A stretch of 64,000 bases of DNA from Curtobacterium sp. MCBA15_001 (GTDB lineage Bacteria > Actinomycetota > Actinomycetes > Actinomycetales > Microbacteriaceae). Below, one piece after another: positions 15,213-23,336 of the stretch. The stretch lies in the NCBI RefSeq assembly GCF_001864835.1, contig NZ_MJGI01000007.1, positions 1 to 64,000 of the forward strand, read 5' to 3'. The first letter of the stretch is position 1, and every line of letters begins with the position of its first letter. The position numbers were made by a program, and so were the translations under genes. The notes under the pieces were generated by a model. It made no database searches. It had not been told where the DNA came from and saw nothing but the letters and a program-made list of their open reading frames with translations.

Positions 15213-16898
15213 ATGACGGGAACGACGCTCGGAACGACCGGACAGACCGGAACGACCGGCGCACGACGCCCCGCCTGGCAGGTGTTCCTCATGGCGTTCC
15301 TCGTGATCGCAGCCATGGCAGGCAGCTGGGCGATGACCAGTCCGCTCGAGTCGGCGCCGGACGAACCCGCCCACACCATCCACGCAGCTGCCGTCGTCCG
15401 CGGTGAGTTCGTCGGCGCGAAGTCCACCGTGCAGCCGGGGGCGAGCGACGTCGAGGTGCCGGCATGGGCCGCGCAGACGTCGAAACTCGCGTGCTTCGCC
15501 TTCAACCCGGGCATCGCCGCCAACTGCCAGAAGCCGGTCACCCAGTCCGACGCCGAGCAGACCGCCACGACGAGCGCCGGGACCTACAACCCCGTCTACT
15601 ACGCCGTCGTCGGTCTGCCGTCCCTCGTCCTCGACGGGAAGGCCGCGCTGTACGCCATGCGGGGCGTGAGCCTGCTCTGGTGCTCCGCACTCCTCGCCCT
15701 GGCGGTCGTGGCGCTGTCGAAGCTCCGCGCCCGCGGGTGGGCGTTGGGCGCCTTCGCGGTCGCCGTGACCCCGATGGTGCTGTTCATCGTGGGCTCCGTG
15801 AACCCGAGTGCGCTCGAGATCTCGGCGACCGTGATGCTCTTCAGCTGGCTGACGCTGATCGCCGAACGTCGCGCCGCCCGGGTCGCCCCGAGCCATGCGG
15901 CCGCCGTCGCGGTCTCCGGTGCGCTGCTCGCCAACACCCGGAGCATCGCCCTGCTCTGGTTGCTCCTCGTCGCGGTCGCCACGCTCCTCGACCTGCGTCT
16001 GCTCGGTCGCCTGGTGCGCATCCGCGCCGTCTGGATCGCCGCCGCCGTGCTCGCCGTCGCCGCGGTCGCCGGGCTCGCCTGGACCCTCGGGAGCAACAGC
16101 CTCGGCGAGGGGGTCCCGTACGTCGGTACCGGAACGAGTCACCTGCGCGGCTTCGTGCACATGTTCGCGCTGACCTTCCAGAACTCGGACGGCTACATCG
16201 GCCTCTTCGGCTGGATCGACACCCCGCTCCCGCCGTCGACGGTCTCGCTGTGGGGCGGCGTGATCCTCGCGCTGACGATCGGCGCGCTCGTCTTCGGCCA
16301 CGGCCGTCGGCGGTTCGGCGTCATCGTCCTCGCCGCGGCGATGCTCCTCGTCCCGCCGGTCGTCCAGGGCATCGCCGTCACCGAGTACGGCTACATCTGG
16401 CAGGCCCGCTACGTCCTCGCGATCCTCGCCTGCATGGTGATCGCCGCCGGCGTCGCGCTCGACCACGCGTTCCCGCACGCGTTCGCGAACACGCGGGTGC
16501 GGTGGATGCTCGGGCTGATGCTCGTGACCCTCGCCGTGCTGCACGTGCACAGCTCGATCTGGGCCCTGAAGCGGTACGTCGTCGGCGTGCACGTCGGGTG
16601 GCGTGCCATGGTCACCGAGCCGCAGTGGCAGCCGCCGCTGGGCTGGCCCGTGTGGGTGGGCGTCCTCACCCTCGCGGTGATCGTCGGCGGGCTGCTCGTC
16701 ATGCGCGTCGCCGTCGCCCCCGTCGGTCCGCTCCCCGTCGACGGGCCCCGCGACGCCACGCTCGACGACGACCGTCAGTCGCGGGAGTCGGCCAGCGCTG
16801 CTGTCCGCACGGAACGGCGCTCCGACGACGCGACCGCCGACACCGCGCCGACCCACACGGTCGCCGACACCGACCCGACTGCGTCCGACGCCCGCTGA
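15213..16898 (+). CDS. DUF2142 polytopic membrane protein (GT-C-like)
   Basis: This 561 aa protein has about twelve hydrophobic segments. The first external loop carries SAPDEPAHTIHAAAVV, the DUF2142 Asp-Glu motif, and later YNPVYYAVVGLPSL. These positions match the acidic motif of GT-C glycosyltransferases, so a role in extracytoplasmic transfer of a lipid-linked sugar is likely but unproven. A polar, Asp/Thr/Arg-rich tail of ~60 residues follows the last membrane segment. ATG 15213 is preferred over ATG 15192 for its ribosome-binding site. Three further relatives lie near rmlB/rmlD. It faces the secreted repeat-protein gene across a 441-bp gap holding that gene's terminator. Confidence 0.75.
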   Translation: MTGTTLGTTGQTGTTGARRPAWQVFLMAFLVIAAMAGSWAMTSPLESAPDEPAHTIHAAAVVRGEFVGAKSTVQPGASDVEVPAWAAQTSKLACFAFNPGIAANCQKPVTQSDAEQTATTSAGTYNPVYYAVVGLPSLVLDGKAALYAMRGVSLLWCSALLALAVVALSKLRARGWALGAFAVAVTPMVLFIVGSVNPSALEISATVMLFSWLTLIAERRAARVAPSHAAAVAVSGALLANTRSIALLWLLLVAVATLLDLRLLGRLVRIRAVWIAAAVLAVAAVAGLAWTLGSNSLGEGVPYVGTGTSHLRGFVHMFALTFQNSDGYIGLFGWIDTPLPPSTVSLWGGVILALTIGALVFGHGRRRFGVIVLAAAMLLVPPVVQGIAVTEYGYIWQARYVLAILACMVIAAGVALDHAFPHAFANTRVRWMLGLMLVTLAVLHVHSSIWALKRYVVGVHVGWRAMVTEPQWQPPLGWPVWVGVLTLAVIVGGLLVMRVAVAPVGPLPVDGPRDATLDDDRQSRESASAAVRTERRSDDATADTAPTHTVADTDPTASDAR

Positions 16899-17276
16899 CG
16901 GCGCTGGTGCGGACGCGCTGACACGGTCACCCCGCTGACGGCGCCCGCGCGGACGCGCGGACGCGCTGACCGCAGGCGCACGTCGACGCGGCCGTCCCGG
17001 GCACCGACGCCCGTCGGCTGGTACCGGAGGTCCGTCCCGCCCTCCGCGGAACGCCCCCCGACCTGAGGAATGCGCCCGAGGCCCGCACCTGAGGAACGCG
17101 CCTGCCGCGCTGACCGGGCGCGGTCGTCTGCGCCAGGCCGTCACAGCGAGCGGTCCCCGATCCTCCTGCATCCGTCAGCGGGTCGGAACGCCGACCACAC
17201 CCGGGACTGACCGCATGCCGAACCGCCGATCCGCCGAACCGCCGACGGCGTCCCAGGCCGCCGCCGACACCCGGGA
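16899..17276. other. Gene-free stretch downstream of the DUF2142 gene
   Basis: I see no credible gene here. It holds short direct repeats: gcggacgcgctgac occurs twice near 16910 and 16962, and acctgaggaa followed by gcgcc occurs twice near 17060 and 17090. It ends at the terminator hairpin of the minus-strand gene. Confidence 0.5.
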
Positions 17277-17320
17277 ACGCCGACGGCCCCGAACCACGAA
17301 GGGGTCGGGGCCGTCGGCGT
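17277..17320 (-). terminator. Terminator of the secreted repeat-protein gene
   Basis: A perfect 16-bp stem (17277-17292 with 17305-17320) and 12-nt loop lie 20 bp beyond the stop codon at 17340. There is no long U run, as is usual for actinobacterial terminators. It could also stop transcripts arriving from the plus-strand gene. Confidence 0.75.
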
Positions 17321-17339
17321 CCAGCGCGGTCGATGCCGG

Positions 17340-20075
17340 TCAGGGCACCGTCACCGTGAAGCACCCGAGCGAGCTGTCCCCGCCCGTGCCGGTGTTCACC
17401 GCGGTGACGCAGAGCTGCTGTCGCCCGGACGGGGCCGGGACCGTCGTGTCGAAGCCGTGCGCCGGACCGAGGGCCGGGTACGCGGCGCCGACGTCACTGC
17501 GCGTGACGTTCGCCGTCAGCGGCGTGACGGTCGAGCCGACCTGGGCCTTGACGGTGATCGCGGTGCCCGGGGTGTCCTGGTCGAACGCCCATCCGCGGAG
17601 GGCGATGCCGCCCGCGACACCGGTCGCCGAGTCGACGGAGCCGCGGGGCGTCGTGCCCGGGTCACCGGCGACGGTCACCTGTCGGCAGCCGAGGTCGGTG
17701 TCCCCGCCCACGCCGTCGTTGACGGCCGTCAGGCAGACGGTCTGCTTCCCGGTGCCGGCGGGGATCGTCGTGTCGAACCCGGTCGTCCCGGTCGCCGCGG
17801 GGTAGGCCTTCGGCACGTCGGTGCGTGCGCCGGAGGCGGTGATCACGGTGGTGGTCCCTCCGACGGTGGCGCGGACCGTGATCGGCTTCGCCGTGTCGGG
17901 GTCGAACGCCCACCCGACGACGCGGACCCCGCCGGGGACCGCGGTCGCGTCGTCGTACCAGCCGATCGGCTTGCTGCCGGCGTCCGTGACGACGACCGTC
18001 CAGCAACCGAGCGACGTGTCCCCACCGGTGCCGGTGTTCACGGCGGACAGGCAGACCTGCGTCGGACCGGTGCGGGCCGGGATCGTCGCCGCGAAGCCGT
18101 GCGCTGCGCCGGCAGCCGGGTAGGCGGTCCCGACGTCGGTGCGGACGGCGTCCGCCGTCAGCTTCGTGACCGTCGACCCGACCGTCGCGGTGACGGTGAG
18201 CGGCGTCTTCGGGGTGTCGCTGTCGAACGCCCATCCGCGCACCGTGATGCCGCCCGGTGCCGCGGTGACCGCGTCGACGTTGCCGCGCGGGACGGCTCCG
18301 GTGTCCACGACCGGCTGCGGGACGGTGACCGTCTTGCAACCGAGGTCGGTGTCCTTGCCGCTGCCGACGTTCACGGCGGTGGCGCAGACCGTCTGCACGC
18401 CGGCGGGAGCCGCCACCGTGCCTGCGAACCCGCTCGTCGCGCCGGCCTTCGCGTAGACGCGCTGCACGTCGGGTCGGGCCTGGTTCGTCGTCATGGTCGA
18501 CGCGGTCGACGCGACGCTGAGCTTGATCGTCAGCGGAGCGGTGCTGTCTGCGTCGAACGCCCAGCCCCGGACGGCGATCCCGCCAGCGGTCGGCGTCGCG
18601 GAGTCGAACACGCCGGTCGGCGAGTTGCCGCTCGGCGCCACGATCGTCACCGACTTGCAGCCGAGTCCGGTGTTCGCGGTGCCACCGCCCTGGTTGATGC
18701 CGAAGGCGCAGACGTTCCAGGTGCCGGGCGACAGGGTCATCGTCGTCAGGAAGCCGTGCGCCGCACCGTAGGCCGGGTAGACCGCTGCGACGTCCGGACG
18801 GGACTGGTCGGCCGTGGCGTGCTGGCCCTGGGCGTTCGCGTACACGTCGACCGGGATCGAGGCACTCGTGTCCGGGTCGATCGCCCATCCGCGCAGCGTC
18901 ACCGTGTTGCCCGAGGTCGTCACGGAGTCCAGGGCGCCGATCGGGTTCCCGGTCGGGACCTGGACGCTCTGGCAGCCGGCGGGGGTGTTGGGGCCGCCCT
19001 GCGCGTCGATGAAGAACAGACACACCTGGTGCTGACCGCCAGCGATGCCGAACGTGCCGGCGAAGCCGTGGTCCGGGCCGTTGCTCGGGTAGGCGGAACC
19101 GATGTCCGCACGCCCCAGGTTCGCGGTGATCGCGCCCGCACCGACGCCGTCGATGTAGACGTGCACCTGGATCGGCGTCTTGGCGGCGTCCGGGTCGATC
19201 GCCCAGCCGGACACGCTGACCGTGCCGATGCCGGCCTTGACCGACTCGACGTTGCCGAACGGTTGCGACGCGCCGGTCGGGGACCCGAACCAGTTCGTGT
19301 AGTAGTTGAAGAAGTTCAGGTTGCCGTAGGCACCGCAGGAGTCACCGCGACCGGCGAGCACGCTGGCGTTCGGCTGGTACGGCGTGTAGTAGTACAGCGC
19401 CGCGGTCGCCTTGTTCTGCACGGTCACCTGGCTGGAGCCGCACGCCGCGTTCGGGTTGTACCGGACGGCCGAGGGGACACCGATCGGGTACCACGTGAAG
19501 TAGTTGCTGGTGCCGGCCGGGTTGCCGTAGCGCTTGAGCTGCCACGCGGCGAGGTAGATCTGGTTGTACAGGCCGGCGTAGGCGGGGTCGCACCAGCCGG
19601 GCTTCGCGGTGTTGTCGGGGCAGGCGTAGCCCATCGCCCGGTCCAGGCGCGCGTCGGACGGCGCGGACATCGTGACGAGCGACTGCTCCTTCTGCAGGAT
19701 CACCAGCAGGGCCTTCGCGCTGATGCCGCAGGACCGCTGCACCTTGAAGATGATGGTGGACGTCAGCTCGCCGGACGCGCCCTGGTAGGCGGCACACATG
19801 GCGTCGCCGCCGCGCGAGGCGGTGTCCGTGCGCTTCAGGCGCAGGCAGTTCCCGTTGCCGCAGGACGGCTCGTTCGCGTTGAGGAACGCCTGGATCTCGG
19901 CCTCGGACATCGCGTTGGCGTTGTAGAAGTTCGCATCCGAGATGATGTTCCCGGCCTGGAACGTCGCCGCGCCGGCGGAGTTCGACTGGACGGCCACGAG
20001 TCCGCCGACCACGGTCGCGACGAGCGCGAGCGCGATGGCACCTCGGAACCAGATGGATCGCAGCATCGCTGCCAT
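17340..20075 (-). CDS. Secreted putative lysozyme-like protein with six C-terminal GWAxDxD modules ('hemagglutinin')
   Basis: This 911 aa protein has a signal peptide (RGAIALALVATVVGGLVAV, cleavage near residue 37). Residues ~38-272 form a compact domain with eight cysteines. Its block ISAKALLVILQKEQSLV (Glu130) followed by AMGYACPD and ATAALYYYTPYQPN resembles lysozyme/transglycosylase-like cell-wall hydrolases; members are often labelled hemagglutinin with no proof. It also has a GRGDS at 242-246. Residues 274-911 are six repeats of ~105 residues (starts near 274, 381, 489, 599, 706, 813), each with GWA(F/I)DxD, R-x-D(V/I), HGF and a late Cys pair. Two such modules end the GH6 protein at 45412. 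GGGGAG precedes the first ATG. It is flanked by terminators and so is monocistronic. Confidence 0.82.
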   Translation of the reverse strand: MAAMLRSIWFRGAIALALVATVVGGLVAVQSNSAGAATFQAGNIISDANFYNANAMSEAEIQAFLNANEPSCGNGNCLRLKRTDTASRGGDAMCAAYQGASGELTSTIIFKVQRSCGISAKALLVILQKEQSLVTMSAPSDARLDRAMGYACPDNTAKPGWCDPAYAGLYNQIYLAAWQLKRYGNPAGTSNYFTWYPIGVPSAVRYNPNAACGSSQVTVQNKATAALYYYTPYQPNASVLAGRGDSCGAYGNLNFFNYYTNWFGSPTGASQPFGNVESVKAGIGTVSVSGWAIDPDAAKTPIQVHVYIDGVGAGAITANLGRADIGSAYPSNGPDHGFAGTFGIAGGQHQVCLFFIDAQGGPNTPAGCQSVQVPTGNPIGALDSVTTSGNTVTLRGWAIDPDTSASIPVDVYANAQGQHATADQSRPDVAAVYPAYGAAHGFLTTMTLSPGTWNVCAFGINQGGGTANTGLGCKSVTIVAPSGNSPTGVFDSATPTAGGIAVRGWAFDADSTAPLTIKLSVASTASTMTTNQARPDVQRVYAKAGATSGFAGTVAAPAGVQTVCATAVNVGSGKDTDLGCKTVTVPQPVVDTGAVPRGNVDAVTAAPGGITVRGWAFDSDTPKTPLTVTATVGSTVTKLTADAVRTDVGTAYPAAGAAHGFAATIPARTGPTQVCLSAVNTGTGGDTSLGCWTVVVTDAGSKPIGWYDDATAVPGGVRVVGWAFDPDTAKPITVRATVGGTTTVITASGARTDVPKAYPAATGTTGFDTTIPAGTGKQTVCLTAVNDGVGGDTDLGCRQVTVAGDPGTTPRGSVDSATGVAGGIALRGWAFDQDTPGTAITVKAQVGSTVTPLTANVTRSDVGAAYPALGPAHGFDTTVPAPSGRQQLCVTAVNTGTGGDSSLGCFTVTVP
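17343..19256 (-). repeat. Six tandem ~320-bp repeats encoding GWAxDxD modules
   Basis: The repeats encode residues 274-911 of the secreted protein. They are diverged at the protein level but keep the GWA-acidic signature, the Arg-Asp pair, the (H/S/T)GF motif and two cysteines per unit. The last three units are closest to each other. Confidence 0.9.
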
Positions 20076-20157
20076 GGAGCTCCCCTTCGGGCGTCAGCCG
20101 CGTCCACACGGCGTCTGATCACCTGCTGTTCGGGAGTCAGCAGACATGGACATCAAG

Positions 20158-20163
20158 ATGCTA
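20158..20163 (-). promoter_or_regulatory. -10 box of the secreted repeat-protein gene
   Basis: The minus strand reads TAGCAT inside an AT-richer patch, giving a leader of about 75 nt. No convincing -35 is seen. Confidence 0.35.
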
Positions 20164-20241
20164 TGCGACAACAGGCGTTCACAGCAGCCCCATCTGTCAC
20201 CCGAGAACGGGGGACGCGCGATCCGGACGCTGGCCGGGCAC

Positions 20242-20299
20242 GACGCGACGAGCGGGCCGGACGGGAGGCACGCCTCCTGTCCGACCCGCTCGTCGCGTC
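20242..20299 (-). terminator. Strong terminator after the WsaF-like glycosyltransferase gene
   Basis: This is a nearly perfect 28-bp stem (20242-20269 with 20272-20299) with a 2-nt loop, one mismatch and one G-T pair, starting 15 bp after the stop codon. Its inner part, GGAGGC-AC-GCCTCC, resembles palindromes seen elsewhere in the window (see 60672). Confidence 0.8.
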
Positions 20300-20314
20300 C
20301 GGTGTCCGGTCCGG

Positions 20315-23287
20315 TCAGTCCGCCGCTTCGGCGGCCGCCAGCGTGCCGGCCGGCGCCTCCGCCGGCTGCTGGGCGGCGATCACGCCTTCGGGGTCGACCA
20401 GGAACGGGTAGATGTGCTCCAGCGCGTGGTCCCACGAGCTGTGGTGCTCGTCGATCGTCTGCAGGGCGCCCGCGGAGAGCCGGCGGCGCTGCTGGGCGTC
20501 GAGGATCAGCGCTTCGAGGTTGTCGACGATGTCGTCCAGCGAACGCATGGTGAGCCGCGAGTTCTCGCCGTCGCGGAACAGCCACGTGAACCACTCGCTG
20601 TCGGGCGCGACCATCGGGACGCCGCTGGCCATGAGCTCGAGCGGCAGGTACGACGGGTGCCGGGAGATCTGCATCGTGAGCCCGATGTCGGTCTCGCGGT
20701 ACATCCGACCTGTCGCGCGGTAGTCGAGCAGCCCCATGTCGATGAAGTCGGCGCTCTGCGGCAGGTACCGGGCACCGGCGGCCAGGATCCGCACGCCGTC
20801 GCCGTGCCGCCGCTTGATCTCGGTGAGCGCCTGGAACACGAGCTCCCAGCAGTTCCGGAAGTGGTCGCGGGCGTAGGCGAAGATCGTGACCGGCTCGTCC
20901 TCGCCCTTCTGCCGACGTCCTTCGGGGTGGTAGATCGAGCGGTCGACCGCCGGCGTGAACGGGATCGACTTGCCGCCGTACTCCCCCGAGTAGATGCGGT
21001 GCATGCTCTCGGTGTTGCAGATGCCGTAGAGCCCGAGTCGGTAGCTCTCCTCGGCCATCGCGAACATGCTCGACGCCGGGTAGAACGCGGGCTCGTAGTC
21101 CTGCATCAGGTAGAACTTGCGCGGCGCGCTGTCGGACCGGGCGACGTGCATCGCGGTCAGCCAGAGCGTCGCCACGGCGGCGTCGGCCTTCGGGATCGCG
21201 GCGATCTGCTCGTCCGATCCGTCGTAGAACATCACCTCGGACTCGGCGAGCGAGGGGAAGGCGGCGGCGATCGCGGACTTGATGTAGGCCTCGTTCGGCT
21301 GCGCGTACGCGATGAAGCGGTGGTGCACACCGTGCTCGCGGGTCAGCTTGTCGGCCAGGCGGAACGCGGTGTTGAGCCCGCCGAAGAACGGCATGTCGAC
21401 GTCGGGGATGAACCAGTTCACCGTGCGGACCTCGCGCGGACCGGTCGTCGCGGCGTGCAGGTCGTGCACGCGCGCGACGGTGTCACGGGTGACCGAGGCC
21501 ACACCGAGGAGCGACTTCGCCTCGTCCGAGATCGAGGAGCTCTGCGCGACCTTCGTGTAGGCGCGCCCGATCACCGCGAAGGCGAGCTGGACCGGCTTCG
21601 GGTCGCGGGTGCTCGCGAAGCGCGGCACGGCCGACAGCCGCGAGACGTTCGGCGACGAGTACGGGTCGCCGTTCTGCAGCCAGGGGTGGTAGCGCCAGTA
21701 GCTGGCGAAGAAGTCCTCCATCGGGACGGTGGTCCCGCGGGTGATGGACTCGTAGTGGCGCACCATGTCGAACGGGATGACGACGTTGCGGCGACCGGCG
21801 ATGACCTGGTCGAGGCCGAGCACGACGTCGCTGCCGGTCAGGATGAAGCGCTCGTCGAGGCCGTTGACCGCCTCGAAGTGCTCGCGGGTGATCGCCACGC
21901 AGGCGCCGGTGACGGCGAGCGAGTCGCGGTACCAGCGCGTCGAGCCGAGCAGGGTCTCCGAACCGGGCTGCATCCCGGTGAACAGGTTGTCCGCGAAGCC
22001 GTTCGGGCCGACCATGACGCCGCCGTGCTGGATGAGGCCGTCGCCCTGGCGGTGCTGCATGCCCACGGTGGCGACACCGTCGCGCTGGAGCATGCCGACC
22101 ATGTCGCGCAGCCAGGTCGGGTCGACGATCTCGGTGTCGTCGTTGAGCATCACGACGACGTCGCCGTCGGTCGAGCGGACGCCGACGTTGTTGACCCGCG
22201 AGTAGTTGAAGGGCGTCTCGGTCCACCACATGACCTTCGGCACGATGCCGTGGACCCCGGAGGCGTACCAGGCGTCGCGCTCGTCGTCCTGGCCGCCGTT
22301 GTCCACGATCGTGACGTCGAACTCGGGGTAGTCGGTGCGGGCGAGGCTCGGCAGCAGGCGGTCGAGGTTCGGGCGGTTGTGCCGGGTCGGGATGACGATC
22401 GACACCTTCGGCCAGGCCTCGGGCTCGAACGAGACCCGCACGACGCCGTCCTGCGGCCGGGTGACGACCGTGTTGCCCTGCGCCTCGAGCACCTCGCGCA
22501 CCATCGCGGCGTCCGCGGGGACCGCGCGCCACGCGGTCTCGTCGACGCGCTCGGAGAGCAGCACGCGCGAGACGTTGCCGACCGTGCGCTCGTGGAGGTC
22601 CGCGCTGAGCAGGAAGCGCCAGATCCCACGGTCGGACAGGTCCGCCTCGGGGACCTGCGCGACGGTGGCGCGGCTGGCGGCGAAGGCGCGGCCGATGTAG
22701 TTCGCGCCGAGCAGCATCTCCGGCGAGAACACCGGCCGGAACCGGGGCGAGCTCCGACGGCCACGACGGCCGATGTGGTCGGAGTCGAGCACGATGAGCG
22801 CCAGGGCCGGGTCGATGCGGTGCACGCGGGCGATGTCGGTGAACGCGTTGGAGCGCAGCACGCTGCCACCGCGCAGGAAGAGGTAGAAGTCGGCGTCGGT
22901 CCGCTCCGTGATGGCCGCGAACGTCGTGCCGCGCGGGACCACGACGGTCTCGACCGCACCGTCACCGCGCTGGGCCCGGACGCTCTCCCGCGTGACCTGG
23001 TCGGCCTGCGGGTCCGTCGACTCGATGACGACGGCGAAGCGCGTCTGCGCCAGGCGGTCGAGCGGGGCGTGCGGGATCCGACGCTGCTGGGCCAGGAAGT
23101 CGTGGTACGACTCGAACCCGGCGGCGCGCTGCGGGACCTTCGCGAAGAGCTGCTTGGTGTCGGCGATCCAGACCCGGGCGCCCTTGTAGGAGTGGAACCC
23201 GGCGATCGCGAGCCCCCGGCTCCGCGAGTTCATCGGGAGCGACTTCCGTGCGCTCGCGACTGCCCAGACCCTGAACTTGTGCAGCAA
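20315..23287 (-). CDS. Large multidomain glycosyltransferase: GT2 plus WsaF-like GT4 (rhamnosyltransferase)
   Basis: The protein is 990 aa. Residues ~80-250 look like a degenerate GT-A fold (AVVIESTDPQ, DADFYLFLRGGSVL). Residues ~294-540 are a complete GT2 domain with SIVIPTRHN, TIVDNGGQDD and the DXD region MLNDDTEIV. Residues ~610-960 resemble WsaF-type rhamnosyltransferases (NWFIPDVDMPFFGGLNTAFRL, YLMQDYEPAFYP, ASGVPMVAPDSEW). It probably adds two sugars, at least one rhamnose, to the growing polymer in the cytoplasm. The start is TTG 23287 behind AGGGAG; ATG at residue 19 is the alternative. The RgpF-like gene lies 49 bp upstream on the same strand, so they form an operon. Confidence 0.85.
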   Translation of the reverse strand: MLHKFRVWAVASARKSLPMNSRSRGLAIAGFHSYKGARVWIADTKQLFAKVPQRAAGFESYHDFLAQQRRIPHAPLDRLAQTRFAVVIESTDPQADQVTRESVRAQRGDGAVETVVVPRGTTFAAITERTDADFYLFLRGGSVLRSNAFTDIARVHRIDPALALIVLDSDHIGRRGRRSSPRFRPVFSPEMLLGANYIGRAFAASRATVAQVPEADLSDRGIWRFLLSADLHERTVGNVSRVLLSERVDETAWRAVPADAAMVREVLEAQGNTVVTRPQDGVVRVSFEPEAWPKVSIVIPTRHNRPNLDRLLPSLARTDYPEFDVTIVDNGGQDDERDAWYASGVHGIVPKVMWWTETPFNYSRVNNVGVRSTDGDVVVMLNDDTEIVDPTWLRDMVGMLQRDGVATVGMQHRQGDGLIQHGGVMVGPNGFADNLFTGMQPGSETLLGSTRWYRDSLAVTGACVAITREHFEAVNGLDERFILTGSDVVLGLDQVIAGRRNVVIPFDMVRHYESITRGTTVPMEDFFASYWRYHPWLQNGDPYSSPNVSRLSAVPRFASTRDPKPVQLAFAVIGRAYTKVAQSSSISDEAKSLLGVASVTRDTVARVHDLHAATTGPREVRTVNWFIPDVDMPFFGGLNTAFRLADKLTREHGVHHRFIAYAQPNEAYIKSAIAAAFPSLAESEVMFYDGSDEQIAAIPKADAAVATLWLTAMHVARSDSAPRKFYLMQDYEPAFYPASSMFAMAEESYRLGLYGICNTESMHRIYSGEYGGKSIPFTPAVDRSIYHPEGRRQKGEDEPVTIFAYARDHFRNCWELVFQALTEIKRRHGDGVRILAAGARYLPQSADFIDMGLLDYRATGRMYRETDIGLTMQISRHPSYLPLELMASGVPMVAPDSEWFTWLFRDGENSRLTMRSLDDIVDNLEALILDAQQRRRLSAGALQTIDEHHSSWDHALEHIYPFLVDPEGVIAAQQPAEAPAGTLAAAEAAD

Positions 23288-23336
23288 ATTGCTCTCCCTT
23301 TGGGTGTCGATCGACTGGGGCAGTCTAGACGGTCGT

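Noticed and set aside
15152..15406. Small plus-strand frame starting at ATG 15152 just after a -10 box
   Set aside because: It has the leaderless spacing, but it overlaps the DUF2142 gene out of frame and its translation is low-complexity Arg/Asp; I treat it as leader sequence.
242..20299. tRNA or rRNA genes
   Set aside because: I looked through the intergenic gaps for cloverleaf-type structures and found none; gaps hold promoters, hairpins or repeats only.
17457..20411. A 984-codon plus-strand open frame across the secreted repeat-protein gene
   Set aside because: It is a GC-driven shadow: Arg/Gly/Asp-rich, no domain, and it runs through terminators and the promoter of the minus-strand gene.
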